NCBI RefSeq assembly: GCF_009189165.1 | Contig: NZ_CP045118.1 | Span: 372,001-436,000, forward strand | Source: Pseudomonas sp. SCB32 | GTDB taxonomy: Bacteria > Pseudomonadota > Gammaproteobacteria > Pseudomonadales > Pseudomonadaceae | Direction: 5' to 3' | DNA length: 64,000 nt | Shown: one piece after another, positions 1 through 7,718 of the stretch | Layout of the letters: each line of letters opens with the position of its first letter | Numbering within the stretch: the first letter of the stretch is position 1 | Notes under the pieces: generated by a model | Told to the model about the DNA's origin: nothing | Databases searched by the model: none | The model's input: only the letters and a program-made list of their open reading frames with translations | Position numbers and translations under genes: made by a program

Positions 1-1
1 G

Positions 2-1006
2 CTGCCCGGCTTCACTGCGACCGGCGTGGCGGTGGAAGTCTTCGACCAGGTGCTGGCTGATCCGCCGGAAAGCGTGGTGCTGGCCGCCGCCGAGCAGGCG
101 CGCAGGATGGCTGCGCAACTGGTGATCGGCTTCGGCGGCGGCAGCTCGATGGACGTCGCCAAGCTGGTGGCGCTGCTGGCGCACCCGCTGGCCTCCCAGG
201 GGCTGAAGGACCTCTTCGGCGTTGGCAACGCCCGTGGCCCGCGCCTGCCGCTGCTGCAGGTACCGACCACCGCCGGTACTGGGTCGGAAGTGACACCCAT
301 CGCCATCGTCACCACCGGCGAGACCACCAAGATGGGCGTGGTCAGCCCGTACCTGCTGCCGGACCTGGCTGTGCTCGACGCAGACCTGACCCTCGGCCTG
401 CCGCCGGCGGTCACCGCCGCCACCGGCATCGACGCCATGGTCCACGCCATCGAGGCGTACACCAGCAAGCTGAAGAAGAATCCCCTGTCGGATCTGCTGG
501 CCCGAGAAGCGCTGCGCCTGCTGGCGCTGAACCTCGACGAAGCGGTGCACAACGGCCGCAACCGCGAGGCGCGCCAGGCCATGCTGCTGGGCGCCTGCAT
601 GGCCGGACAGGCCTTCGCCAACGCGCCGGTGGCCGCCGTGCACGCGCTGGCCTATCCGCTGGGCGGGCACTTCCACATTCCCCACGGCCTGAGCAACGCA
701 CTGGTGCTGCCGGAGGTGATCCGCTTCAATGCACCCCGCGCCGGCTTGCTTTATGCCGAACTGGCGCCGCTGCTGCTGGGCGAACGCTTGCGCAATGATG
801 CCGACCGCACCGAGCAGTTCATCGCCGAGCTGACCCAGCTCAGCCCGCGCTGCGGTCTACCGGCGCGCTTGCGCGATGCCGGCGTGCCGGAAGACAGCCT
901 GCCGCGCCTGGCCGCTGATGCCATGTTGCAGCAACGCCTGTTGGTGAATAATCCCCGTGAAGTCAGCGAAGCCGACGCGCTGGCCATCTACCGAGCCGCC
1001 TTCTGA
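2..1006 (+). CDS. Iron-containing alcohol dehydrogenase (5' end outside window)
   Basis: The reading frame is open from the first bases, so the N-terminal part lies upstream of the window; about 334 C-terminal residues are visible. The product is a cytoplasmic group III (iron-dependent) alcohol dehydrogenase, which oxidises or reduces an alcohol/aldehyde with NAD(P). The dinucleotide-binding GGGSSMD motif and the metal-ligand histidines in GIDAMVHAIEAY and in HALAYPLGGHFHIPHG are all present. It ends 7 bp before a thioesterase gene on the same strand, so the two are probably co-transcribed; a similar pair (PA5186-PA5185) exists in PAO1 as I remember it. The substrate cannot be read from the sequence. 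Confidence 0.9.
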   Translation: MPGFTATGVAVEVFDQVLADPPESVVLAAAEQARRMAAQLVIGFGGGSSMDVAKLVALLAHPLASQGLKDLFGVGNARGPRLPLLQVPTTAGTGSEVTPIAIVTTGETTKMGVVSPYLLPDLAVLDADLTLGLPPAVTAATGIDAMVHAIEAYTSKLKKNPLSDLLAREALRLLALNLDEAVHNGRNREARQAMLLGACMAGQAFANAPVAAVHALAYPLGGHFHIPHGLSNALVLPEVIRFNAPRAGLLYAELAPLLLGERLRNDADRTEQFIAELTQLSPRCGLPARLRDAGVPEDSLPRLAADAMLQQRLLVNNPREVSEADALAIYRAAF

Positions 1007-1013
1007 GAGCCCA

Positions 1014-1448
1014 ATGAGCGAACAGCACCCCAGCCGCGCCGACTACGCGCACTTCCAGCCGATCACCACTCGCTGGCACGACAACGATATCTACGGCCAT
1101 GTGAACAACGTGACCTACTACGGCTTCTTCGACACGGCGGTGAACACCTACCTGATCGAGCGCGGCGGCCTGGATATCCATGACGGCGAGGTGGTGGGCT
1201 TCGTGGTCAGCTCCAGCTGCGACTACTTCGCGCCGGTGGCCTTCCCCGAGCGCATCGAGATCGGCCTGCGGGTCGGCAAGCTGGGCAACAGCTCGGTGCA
1301 ATACGAACTGGCGGTCTTCCGTGCAGGCGAGGATCTGGCCTGCGCCGCGGGGAAGTTCGTGCATGTTTTCGTCGACCGCGCGAGCAACAGCCCGGTGCCG
1401 ATTCCGGCGCCGCTGCGCGAGGCGATGAAAGAGCTTGTGCGGGGCTGA
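1014..1448 (+). CDS. Acyl-CoA thioesterase, 4HBT hotdog family
   Basis: A 144-residue single-domain hotdog-fold protein. The sequence W-H-D-N-D-I-Y-G-H-V-N-N near residues 20-31 matches the 4-hydroxybenzoyl-CoA thioesterase/YbgC signature, with the catalytic Asp and the GHVNN loop intact. It would hydrolyse an acyl-CoA thioester in the cytoplasm; the acyl chain is unknown. The start at 1014 is chosen because the family begins shortly before this motif and because it puts the gene just after the dehydrogenase stop; an upstream in-frame GTG would overlap that gene by about 50 bp. It probably forms an operon with the preceding dehydrogenase and is followed by REP elements. Confidence 0.88.
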   Translation: MSEQHPSRADYAHFQPITTRWHDNDIYGHVNNVTYYGFFDTAVNTYLIERGGLDIHDGEVVGFVVSSSCDYFAPVAFPERIEIGLRVGKLGNSSVQYELAVFRAGEDLACAAGKFVHVFVDRASNSPVPIPAPLREAMKELVRG

Positions 1449-1456
1449 TTCGCTCC

Positions 1457-1607
1457 CTGTAGGAGCGGGCCATGCCCGCGATCGCGCCCATGGGGCGCTC
1501 CTACAGGTATGCGCCGACGTTCCGCTTCCGTAGGAGCGGACCTTGTCCGCGAAATCCTTCGCGGATGGCGCTTCTCCCGAAGGAGCGCGCGCCTGCATAG
1601 GAGCGCC
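1457..1607. repeat. REP elements (two adjacent Pseudomonas-type units)
   Basis: The first unit (1457-1506) is an imperfect palindrome running from CTGTAGGAGC to GCTCCTACAG. A second, more degenerate unit containing TAGGAGCGGACCTTGTCCGC starts near 1529. The first unit is repeated with a single base change at 56027-56076. These are typical repetitive extragenic palindromes of Pseudomonas, lying between convergent genes. Confidence 0.85.
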
Positions 1608-1632
1608 CTCCGTCCGCGGTTGGCGCTGCGCA

Positions 1633-1992
1633 TCACCACCCCATCGGATAATGCTCGATCCGGCACGGCCGGCTGTTGCCGTCGCCCTTGCAGATACCGT
1701 CCAGGTACTGATAGCGCATCCGTACCCGCTCGCCCGGCCTGGGCCAGTGCTTGCGCGCAATCATGCTCTGGTAGTCGGCGCTCTCCGGGGCAAAGGCGAT
1801 CACCTCGCCGCGAATCGGGCACTCGGCTGTCGACGTCTGTGCCTGCACCGACTCGACCCGGCCCTTGAGCCCCGGATAGGGTTGGGTCACCTGCTCGGTG
1901 ATTTCCACCTCCATCCGGCAGATCTGCCAATTCCCCGCGTGAGCGCAGGACACCACGAACAGGGACGGGAGCAGCCAGGCAGCAATCTTCAC
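1633..1992 (-). CDS. Small secreted protein of unknown function
   Basis: A 119-residue product. I chose a GTG start at 1992 because an AAGGAG ribosome-binding site lies 8 bp upstream and the resulting N-terminus (M/V-K-I-A-A-W-L-L-P-S-L-F-V-V-S-C-A-H-A) is a good Sec signal peptide cleaved near residue 19. The mature part has three cysteines (NWQICRMEVE, TAECPIRGE, NSRPCRIEHY), which suggests a disulphide-containing periplasmic protein. The longer ORF upstream has no ribosome-binding site. I do not recognise the family. The gene converges on the thioesterase, with REP elements between them. Confidence 0.65.
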   Translation of the reverse strand: MKIAAWLLPSLFVVSCAHAGNWQICRMEVEITEQVTQPYPGLKGRVESVQAQTSTAECPIRGEVIAFAPESADYQSMIARKHWPRPGERVRMRYQYLDGICKGDGNSRPCRIEHYPMGW

Positions 1993-2276
1993 GTCGAGAA
2001 CTCCTTGTAGGCGGTGATCATCCATTGCCTGCAAGCCTATATCAGGCGCGCTGAATGGGACTCCGGTGGGCTTGCCCTGCCCGGAGCGGCGGCCTATGCT
2101 GGCCACCGGTCGGCAGTTCACCCAGGCGTCGCCGCCTCCGTATGGAGAGCGCTAAACCTGCCGCGCGGTTCCCCGCACCTTTGACGATCCGACACACTTT
2201 CCCAGTGCCGCATCGGAATACGGCGACCCCCGATAACCTCCTGCGCGAGGTCTTGGCACGCAACGAGGATTGCACT

Positions 2277-2816
2277 GTGTCCAGGCAACGCTTGCCCTTC
2301 AACGCCCCTGATATTTCCGCCCTGGCGAAATCGCTGACCCGTCAGCTCGACGAATCGCCCGAACGCCCCGGTCATGTCGAAATGCTCAACCTGCTGGCCC
2401 GCGCGGTGGGCTTTCGCAACTACCAGGCGCTGCGCGCCAGCCATGAAGCCGAGGCGCGACTGGCCCGCGAGGCCGAGCCCGAGGCGGTGGTGGATTTTCG
2501 CCGCGTCGAGCAATGGCGGCGCTATTTCGACGAATACGGCTGCCTGCAACGCTGGCCGAAGAAGCACAGTCACCGCGAGGCCTGCCTCTGGGTGCTGTGG
2601 TCGCGGTTGCCGGCGCGCCAGCGCTGGAACGAGCGGGAGATCAACGAGCGGCTTCGCGCCCAGGAACGCCTCGGCGATCACCTGCTGCTGCGCCGGGCCC
2701 TGATCGACGGTGGCTGGCTGGTGCGCACCGACGACGGCGGCGAGTACCGGCGTATCGAGCGGCGTCCGCCAGCGGAACTGGGCGCGCTGCTCTCGGTGCT
2801 GCCGTCCGGCGCCTGA
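2277..2816 (+). CDS. DUF2087 domain-containing protein
   Basis: A 179-residue soluble protein. The C-terminal half carries the DUF2087 pattern (RYFDEYGCLQRWPKKHSHRE, then LWVLWSRLPARQRWNEREIN and LRRALIDGGWLVRTDDGGEYRR), a winged-helix-like domain often seen in putative regulators. The N-terminal part (LAKSLTRQL...GHVEMLNLLARAVGFRNYQALRAS) resembles the N-terminal helices found in relatives. A GTG start at 2277 is preferred: a GAGG lies just upstream and the residues before it look non-coding. Upstream in-frame ATGs (for example 2142) remain possible. Function unknown; a DNA-binding role is an inference. Confidence 0.7.
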   Translation: MSRQRLPFNAPDISALAKSLTRQLDESPERPGHVEMLNLLARAVGFRNYQALRASHEAEARLAREAEPEAVVDFRRVEQWRRYFDEYGCLQRWPKKHSHREACLWVLWSRLPARQRWNEREINERLRAQERLGDHLLLRRALIDGGWLVRTDDGGEYRRIERRPPAELGALLSVLPSGA

Positions 2817-2832
2817 CGCCGGGCCGGAAATG

Positions 2833-2860
2833 AAAGAGCCCGCCGGAAGGCGGGCTCTTT
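2833..2860 (+). terminator. Rho-independent terminator
   Basis: Perfect 12-bp stem AAAGAGCCCGCC / GGCGGGCTCTTT with a GGAA loop, placed 16 bp after the DUF2087 stop. The A and T runs at either side let it work in both directions, so it probably also ends the leftward glycine-zipper gene. Confidence 0.85.
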
Positions 2861-2873
2861 GCTCAGCGTTGCA

Positions 2874-3329
2874 TCACTGGTCGTCGTTGTCGTCGTGATG
2901 CTTGTGCTTGTGTTTGTGGTGGCCTTTGCCCTTGTGATAACCGCTGTCGTGGTAGTGGTCATCGTCGTCGCTGTTGTTCTTGTCGGCCATGTGGTTGCCC
3001 AGCGCGCCGCCTGCGGCACCGCCCAGGCCCGCACCGATGGTGCCGCCAGTGGAGCCGCCGACCTTGTTGCCGATCACCGAGCCGCCAGCGGCGCCCAGAC
3101 CGCCACCGATGGCTGCTTCGGTCTTGTTGCCGTTCTTCGCGCCCATCGCGCCGCCGGCTGCACCGCCGACGCCAGCGCCGATGGCTGCTCCGGTGGAGCC
3201 GCCCAGGGCGCCACCGACCACGTTGCCCAGGGCACCGCCCACGCCGCTGCCAATGGCGGCTTTGGTGTCATCGGCCATGGCGTGGCTGGCCAGGAGGGCC
3301 AGTGCCAGAACAGAAAGAGTCTTACGCAT
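2874..3329 (-). CDS. Glycine-zipper protein with His/Asp-rich tail (copy 1)
   Basis: A 151-residue exported protein. Residues 1-20 form a Sec signal peptide (MRKTLSVLALALLASHAMA). The middle ~90 residues are repeated GGxxGxxxG zipper segments (for example GGALGGSTGAAIGAGVGGAA), a pattern that packs helices in outer-membrane or pore-like proteins. The last ~35 residues are almost all Asp, His and Lys, suggesting metal or polyanion binding. The start at 3329 is set by the signal peptide; an upstream ATG at 3392 would put 21 unrelated residues before it. It is a clear paralogue of the gene at 3452-3946. Precise role unknown. Confidence 0.8.
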   Translation of the reverse strand: MRKTLSVLALALLASHAMADDTKAAIGSGVGGALGNVVGGALGGSTGAAIGAGVGGAAGGAMGAKNGNKTEAAIGGGLGAAGGSVIGNKVGGSTGGTIGAGLGGAAGGALGNHMADKNNSDDDDHYHDSGYHKGKGHHKHKHKHHDDNDDQ

Positions 3330-3380
3330 CTTACGAACCTGAATGTAGGAAAGGGGTGAGGGAATTGTCCCGCACAGAAA

Positions 3381-3407
3381 ACAGCCGGGCAACGCAGGCC
3401 CGGCTGT
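3381..3407 (-). terminator. Terminator of the upstream glycine-zipper gene
   Basis: On the minus strand, a 10-bp stem ACAGCCGGGC / GCCCGGCTGT is followed by TTTTC. It sits between the two tandem paralogues, so they are probably separate transcripts. Confidence 0.75.
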
Positions 3408-3451
3408 CAGTCATCGTTTCCGTGGACTGATCGCGGTTTGTCTGCCGCGGA

Positions 3452-3946
3452 TCAATCGTCGTCCCAGTGGCGATGATGGTGCTTGTACCAGCCACGGTGA
3501 CGGCCATTGTCGTGCCAGTCGCCGCGATCGTAGTAGCGAGCGCGACGGTAGCCGTCGTGGTGGTGGTAGTCATTGTCGTCGTCGCGGTTGTTGTCGGCGT
3601 AGTGGTTGCCCAGTGCGCCGCCCGCGCCGCCGCCCAGGGCCGCGCCGATCAGGCCGCCGGTGGTACCGCCCATCTTGTTGCCGATCACCTGGCCGCCGGC
3701 TGCGCCCAGGCCGCCGCCGATGGCGGCTTCTGTCTTGTTACCGTGGCGGGCACCGACCGCACCACCGGCCGCACCGCCGAGACCACTACCAATGGCGGCG
3801 CCGGTGCTGCCACCGACCGATTGGCCGATGACCGAACCCAATACCCCGCCCAGGGCGCCACCGACGCCGGCACGGGTGTCGCCGTCCGCAAAGGCGGTGC
3901 CACCGACCAGCGCAAGAGACAACAGGAGCATCGAGGAGTACTTCAT
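3452..3946 (-). CDS. Glycine-zipper protein with His/Arg/Asp-rich tail (copy 2)
   Basis: A 164-residue paralogue of the product at 2874-3329. It has a signal peptide (MKYSSMLLLSLALVGGTAFA), then glycine-zipper repeats. The stretch GNKTEAAIGGGLGAAGG is shared exactly between the two copies. The C-terminal ~45 residues are rich in His, Tyr, Arg and Asp and end in HRHWDDD. The start at 3946 has an AGAGAG about 8 bp upstream; an ATG three codons earlier has no such spacing. The protein is expected in the envelope, with function unknown. The upstream region is unusually AT-rich for this genome. Confidence 0.8.
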   Translation of the reverse strand: MKYSSMLLLSLALVGGTAFADGDTRAGVGGALGGVLGSVIGQSVGGSTGAAIGSGLGGAAGGAVGARHGNKTEAAIGGGLGAAGGQVIGNKMGGTTGGLIGAALGGGAGGALGNHYADNNRDDDNDYHHHDGYRRARYYDRGDWHDNGRHRGWYKHHHRHWDDD

Positions 3947-4036
3947 AGAGAGCATCTCTCTGTGTGGATGTTGGAAGTGATCCTCGGTTCGTGCGAAGGC
4001 TCTGACAAGATACTTCCGACGAATAACACGACTTTC

Positions 4037-4059
4037 ATCAAATAATGCAAGTATTTGAT
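4037..4059. promoter_or_regulatory. Possible operator palindrome
   Basis: ATCAAATA and TATTTGAT form a perfect 8-bp inverted repeat separated by 7 bp, about 90 bp upstream of the glycine-zipper start at 3946, in an AT-rich stretch. Position and symmetry fit a repressor or activator site; the regulator is unknown. Confidence 0.35.
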
Positions 4060-4284
4060 TTAAGGTCAGAACTTTTTCGATTTTGGGTGGTCTGAGTGTT
4101 ATTCCAGGGTTCCATTTTGCGTGTGCTTTTGCCGCAGAGTGCCATTGCAATGATGGCTTTTCACGCGATTCCCAGGTGCCCTTTGGAGTTTACCTTTCAT
4201 CCCCTTCCTACGTGACGAGATTCCAGCGGATTTTTCGCAGGACGTAGTTTCGTGTGCGCGTGGAAATGCTGCGCGAAGCGCTTT

Positions 4285-4363
4285 CGTAGGCGCGGATCTT
4301 ATCCGCGAAATGTGCCAGAGCGCGGCGGGGTGACGGTGCCCGTGCCCGCTCCCGCTCCTACAG
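4285..4363. repeat. REP-type element (degenerate)
   Basis: Runs from CGTAGGCGCGGATCTTATCC to CCCGCTCCTACAG, the ends typical of the other REP units in this window, with a diverged centre. Confidence 0.65.
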
Positions 4364-4447
4364 GTAATCCGGTCCGTGGGATGGCGCATGAGCTGCGCGG
4401 AGGGCGCAAAAGCATACGGCGCCCTGGACGGGGCGCCGCAAGGGGCC

Positions 4448-6769
4448 TCACACGATCCGCACGCTCGGGCGCGCCTTCTCGAAGCGGATGGCGACGAACT
4501 TGGAGGTCGGGGTGTAGCTGCCCACGCCGTGGCTTTCCAGCGCTACCAGTGGGTTGGTCTCCGGGTAGTAGGCCGCCGCCTGGCCGCTGGGAATGTCATA
4601 GGCCAGCAGGGTGAAGCCGCTGACCCGGCGCTCCACGCCGTCCGCCCAGAGCGACACCATGTCCACCTTCTCGCCTGGCTCGAAGCCCAGGCGGCGGATG
4701 TCCGCTTCGTTGGCGAACACCACCTCGCGCTGGCCGCGTACGCCGCGGTAGCGGTCGTCCAGGCCGTAGATGGTGGTGTTGTACTGGTCGTGGGAGCGCA
4801 GCGTCTGCAGGATCAGGTGCGGCTCCTGGCCGGTCTTGCGCACCTTCTCGTGGACCAGGTCCGCCGGCAGCGGCTGGTCGTGGAAGTTGGCCTTGCCGCT
4901 GACGGTGTTCCAGCGCCGCTCGGCGGCGGCGTTGCCCAGGTGGAAGCCGCCCGGGTGCGCCACGCGGCGGTTGAAGTCGGTGAAGCCGGGGATGGTGTCG
5001 GCGATCAGGTCGCGGATGCGGTCGTAGTGGCCGATCATCGCGTCCCAGTCCACCGGGTGGTTGCCCAGGGTGGCCTTGGCGATGCCGGCAATGATCGCCG
5101 GCTCCGAGCGCATCTGCTTCGAGGAGGGCTCAAGCTGGCCGAAGGACGCGTGGATCATGCTGAAGGAGTCTTCCACGGTCACCGCCTGCGGGCCTTCGGC
5201 CTGGCGATCGATATCGGTGCGGCCCAGGCACGGCAGGATCAGCGCATCGCCGCCCACGGTGAGGTGGCTGCGGTTGAGCTTGGTGCTGATCTGCACAGTC
5301 AGCGCGCAGCGTTGCAGGGCGCTGTGGGTGCGCGCGCTGTCCGGCGTGGCCTGGGCGAAGTTGCCGCCCAGGCCGATGAAGACCTTCGCCTCGCCCTTGA
5401 GCATGGCGTTGATCGCCTCGACCGTATTGTGGCCATTCCTGCGCGGAACCTTGAAGGCGAAGCGGCGTTCGAGGGCGTCGAGCAGCGCCACCGGCGGGCG
5501 GTCGTTGATGCCCATGGTGCGGTCGCCCTGCACGTTGCTGTGGCCGCGCACCGGGCACAGGCCGGCGCCGGGACGGCCGACGTTGCCGCGCAGCAGTTGC
5601 AGGCTGACCAGTTCCTGGATGGTCGGCACCGAGTGGTGGTGCTGGGTGATGCCCATGGCCCAGCAGACGATCACGCGCTCGGCGCGGCGGTACATGATCG
5701 CCGCCTGCTCGATCTCGTCGAGGCTCAGGCCCGACTGCTGGACGATGTGGTCCCAGCTGGTGTCGTCGACCACGGCCAGGTAGGCATCGACACCCTGGGT
5801 GTGTTCAGCGATGAAGGCATGGTCGAACACTGCCGGCTCGCCCTTGGCCTGGGCCTCACGCTCCCACTGCAGGAGGAACTTGGCGATGCCGCGCACGGCG
5901 GCCATGTCGCCACCCAGCGCGGGGCGGAAGAACGCGGTGTTCAGTGGTTCGGAGCCGTTGGTGAGCATCTCCAGCGCGTTCTGCGGGTGCTGGAAGCGCT
6001 CCAGGCCGCGCTCCTTGAGCGGGTTGAAGGCGACTACCTGGGCGCCGCGCTGCACCGCTTCGCGCAGCGGCTCGAGCATGCGCGGGTGGTTGGTGCCGGG
6101 GTTCTGGCCGAAGACGAAGATCGCATCCGCGTGCTCGAAATCATCGAAGGTCACGGTGCCCTTGCCGACGCCGACGCTCGCCCCCAGGGCGACGCCGCTG
6201 GCTTCGTGGCACATGTTCGAGCAGTCGGGGAAGTTGTTGGTGCCGAAGGCGCGGACGAACAACTGGTAGAGGAAGGCCGCCTCGTTGCTGGCCCGGCCGG
6301 AGGTGTAGAACTCCGCCTGGTCGGGGCTTTCCAGGGCGCGCAGGTGCTGGGCGATCAGGGCGAAGGCGTCATCCCAGGTAATCGGCAGGTAGCGGTCGGT
6401 GAGCGGGTTGTAGCGCATCGGCTCGGTGAGGCGGCCCTGGTATTCGAGCCAGTAGTCGCTCTGTTCACGCAGCGAGCTGACGCTGTGGCGGGCGAAGAAA
6501 GCGGCGTCCACGCGACGCTTGGTGGCTTCCCAGTTCACCGCCTTGGCGCCGTTCTCGCAGAACTTCACCCGGCCGTCTTCGGGCGAGTCGCCCCAGGCGC
6601 AGCCGGGGCAGTCGAAGCCACCGTTCTGGTTGGTCTTGAGCAGGGCGCGCAGGTTCTTGAAGGGCTGCTTGCTGTCCAGCCAGAAGCGCGTGACGCTGAT
6701 CAGCGCGCCCCATCCGGCGGCGGCGCCCTTGTAGGGTTTGTAGCGGGGATTCTCTTGTTGCAGGCTCAT
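4448..6769 (-). CDS. FdhF/YdeP family molybdopterin oxidoreductase
   Basis: A 773-residue cytoplasmic protein, the usual length for the YdeP family of formate dehydrogenase-H-like enzymes. The N-terminal NGGFDCPGCAWGD motif (near residue 50) and a further Cys (KFCENGA) mark the family. Molybdopterin-binding landmarks follow: FGQNPGTNHPRMLEP, GMGITQHHHSVPTI-like residues and GNVGRPGAGLCPVRGHSNVQ. The start at 6769 gives the conserved N-terminus; the longer frame overlaps fdhD. There is no in-frame TGA, so no selenocysteine. It lies 14 bp after fdhD, which supplies the sulfur the Mo cofactor needs. E. coli YdeP is linked to acid resistance; the substrate here is unknown. Confidence 0.88.
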   Translation of the reverse strand: MSLQQENPRYKPYKGAAAGWGALISVTRFWLDSKQPFKNLRALLKTNQNGGFDCPGCAWGDSPEDGRVKFCENGAKAVNWEATKRRVDAAFFARHSVSSLREQSDYWLEYQGRLTEPMRYNPLTDRYLPITWDDAFALIAQHLRALESPDQAEFYTSGRASNEAAFLYQLFVRAFGTNNFPDCSNMCHEASGVALGASVGVGKGTVTFDDFEHADAIFVFGQNPGTNHPRMLEPLREAVQRGAQVVAFNPLKERGLERFQHPQNALEMLTNGSEPLNTAFFRPALGGDMAAVRGIAKFLLQWEREAQAKGEPAVFDHAFIAEHTQGVDAYLAVVDDTSWDHIVQQSGLSLDEIEQAAIMYRRAERVIVCWAMGITQHHHSVPTIQELVSLQLLRGNVGRPGAGLCPVRGHSNVQGDRTMGINDRPPVALLDALERRFAFKVPRRNGHNTVEAINAMLKGEAKVFIGLGGNFAQATPDSARTHSALQRCALTVQISTKLNRSHLTVGGDALILPCLGRTDIDRQAEGPQAVTVEDSFSMIHASFGQLEPSSKQMRSEPAIIAGIAKATLGNHPVDWDAMIGHYDRIRDLIADTIPGFTDFNRRVAHPGGFHLGNAAAERRWNTVSGKANFHDQPLPADLVHEKVRKTGQEPHLILQTLRSHDQYNTTIYGLDDRYRGVRGQREVVFANEADIRRLGFEPGEKVDMVSLWADGVERRVSGFTLLAYDIPSGQAAAYYPETNPLVALESHGVGSYTPTSKFVAIRFEKARPSVRIV

Positions 6770-6783
6770 GAAGACTCTTTCTT

Positions 6784-7620
6784 TCAGACGGCTTTCGGCG
6801 CCGGGCTGTAGACCCGGGGGGCGTTGCGATGGGGCAGGTGGATCAGGTTCAGGTTCTGCCGGCGGGCCCACTGCACGGTGAGGGCAGTGGGCGCGGAGAG
6901 GCTGACCAGGGTCGAGAGCCCGGCGCGCACGGCTTTGTGGATCAACTCCAGGCTGCAGCGGCTGGTGACCACGGCGAAACCGTCACGGACGTCCAGGCGC
7001 TGGCGCTTGAGGGCACCGATCAGCTTGTCGAGGGCGTTGTGCCGGCCGATGTCCTCGCGGCACAGGCGGATCTCGCCGCTGCCGTCAACGAACAGTGCGG
7101 CGTGAACGGCACCGCTGCGGCGGGCGATTTCCTGGGCGACATTCACCCGCTCGCGCAGGCCGGCCAGATGGGTGGCGGGCGGCAGCGGGGCCGACGGCAG
7201 CACCGGCAGGTCCGGCAGCGCCTGGTCCAGCGCCTCGACACCACACAGGCCGCAGCCGGTATTACCGGCCAGCTGGCGGCGCTGTTCCTTGAGCGCCCAG
7301 AAGGCACGGCTGCTGACCTGCACTTCAGCGGCAATGGCATCGCCGTGGGGCGTCAGGCGAATGTCATAGATATCGTCGATGGATTCGATGAAACCCGCGC
7401 CCAGGCTGAAGCCGTGGACGAAGTCTTCCAGGTCGTTCGGCGAGACCATCATCACTGCCTGGCTAAGGCCGTTGTAGGCGATCGCCAGGGCAATTTCGTC
7501 GGCCAGCAGGGCGCTGCCGGTGTCGCTTTCCGGGGTGAGTTCGACGTAGGCGTAGCCTTCGGCGGGCACGTCGGGAGCCCGGTCCTCGGCGGCGGCCGGG
7601 CGGGCGATCAGGCAAGGCAT
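6784..7620 (-). CDS. fdhD: Formate dehydrogenase accessory sulfurtransferase FdhD
   Basis: A 278-residue protein with the FdhD hallmark CGLCG (Cys123 and Cys126, close to E. coli Cys121/124), which carries the persulfide passed from IscS to the molybdenum cofactor. Other conserved parts are DFVHGFSLGAGFI, REDIGRHNALDKLIG and VTSRCSLELIHKAVRAG. It is cytoplasmic and works with the adjacent molybdopterin oxidoreductase, whose gene begins 14 bp downstream; the two form an operon. Its own promoter should lie in the 95 bp between it and the LysR gene, where a LysR-type motif ends at the LysR stop codon. Confidence 0.95.
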   Translation of the reverse strand: MPCLIARPAAAEDRAPDVPAEGYAYVELTPESDTGSALLADEIALAIAYNGLSQAVMMVSPNDLEDFVHGFSLGAGFIESIDDIYDIRLTPHGDAIAAEVQVSSRAFWALKEQRRQLAGNTGCGLCGVEALDQALPDLPVLPSAPLPPATHLAGLRERVNVAQEIARRSGAVHAALFVDGSGEIRLCREDIGRHNALDKLIGALKRQRLDVRDGFAVVTSRCSLELIHKAVRAGLSTLVSLSAPTALTVQWARRQNLNLIHLPHRNAPRVYSPAPKAV

Positions 7621-7699
7621 GGGCGGAGCCCTGATTTCTAGTAATAGCGCCAGACTAGGCCGATATGGTGGGGGCGTCTAATGGGTAGTTTCGATGCCG

Positions 7700-7718
7700 T
7701 GATCGACGCCATCTATCA
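7700..7718. promoter_or_regulatory. LysR-type binding motif (TGAT-N11-ATCA)
   Basis: TGAT at 7700-7703 and ATCA at 7715-7718 are separated by 11 bp, the T-N11-A architecture of LysR-family sites. It lies between the LysR gene and fdhD, overlapping the LysR stop codon, about 80 bp upstream of the fdhD start. Assignment to this regulator is an inference. Confidence 0.35.

Larger units (their letters stand above)
3947..4447. other. 501-bp intergenic region upstream of the glycine-zipper genes
   Basis: No convincing gene. The first ~250 bp are clearly lower in GC than the surroundings and hold the presumed promoter of the gene at 3946, including a small palindrome at 4037-4059. The right part carries a degenerate REP-type element (about 4285-4363). 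Confidence 0.6.

Noticed and set aside
2859..4045. Plus-strand valine-rich frames over the glycine-zipper genes
   Set aside because: Reverse complement of Gly/His codon repeats; the minus-strand frames carry proper signal peptides and terminators.
4448..6769. Selenocysteine in the formate-dehydrogenase-like protein
   Set aside because: The reading frame has no internal TGA; this family does not need selenocysteine.
4376..6811. 811-codon plus-strand frame opposite the molybdopterin oxidoreductase
   Set aside because: Shadow of a strongly supported gene with all family motifs on the other strand; no ribosome-binding site or homology.
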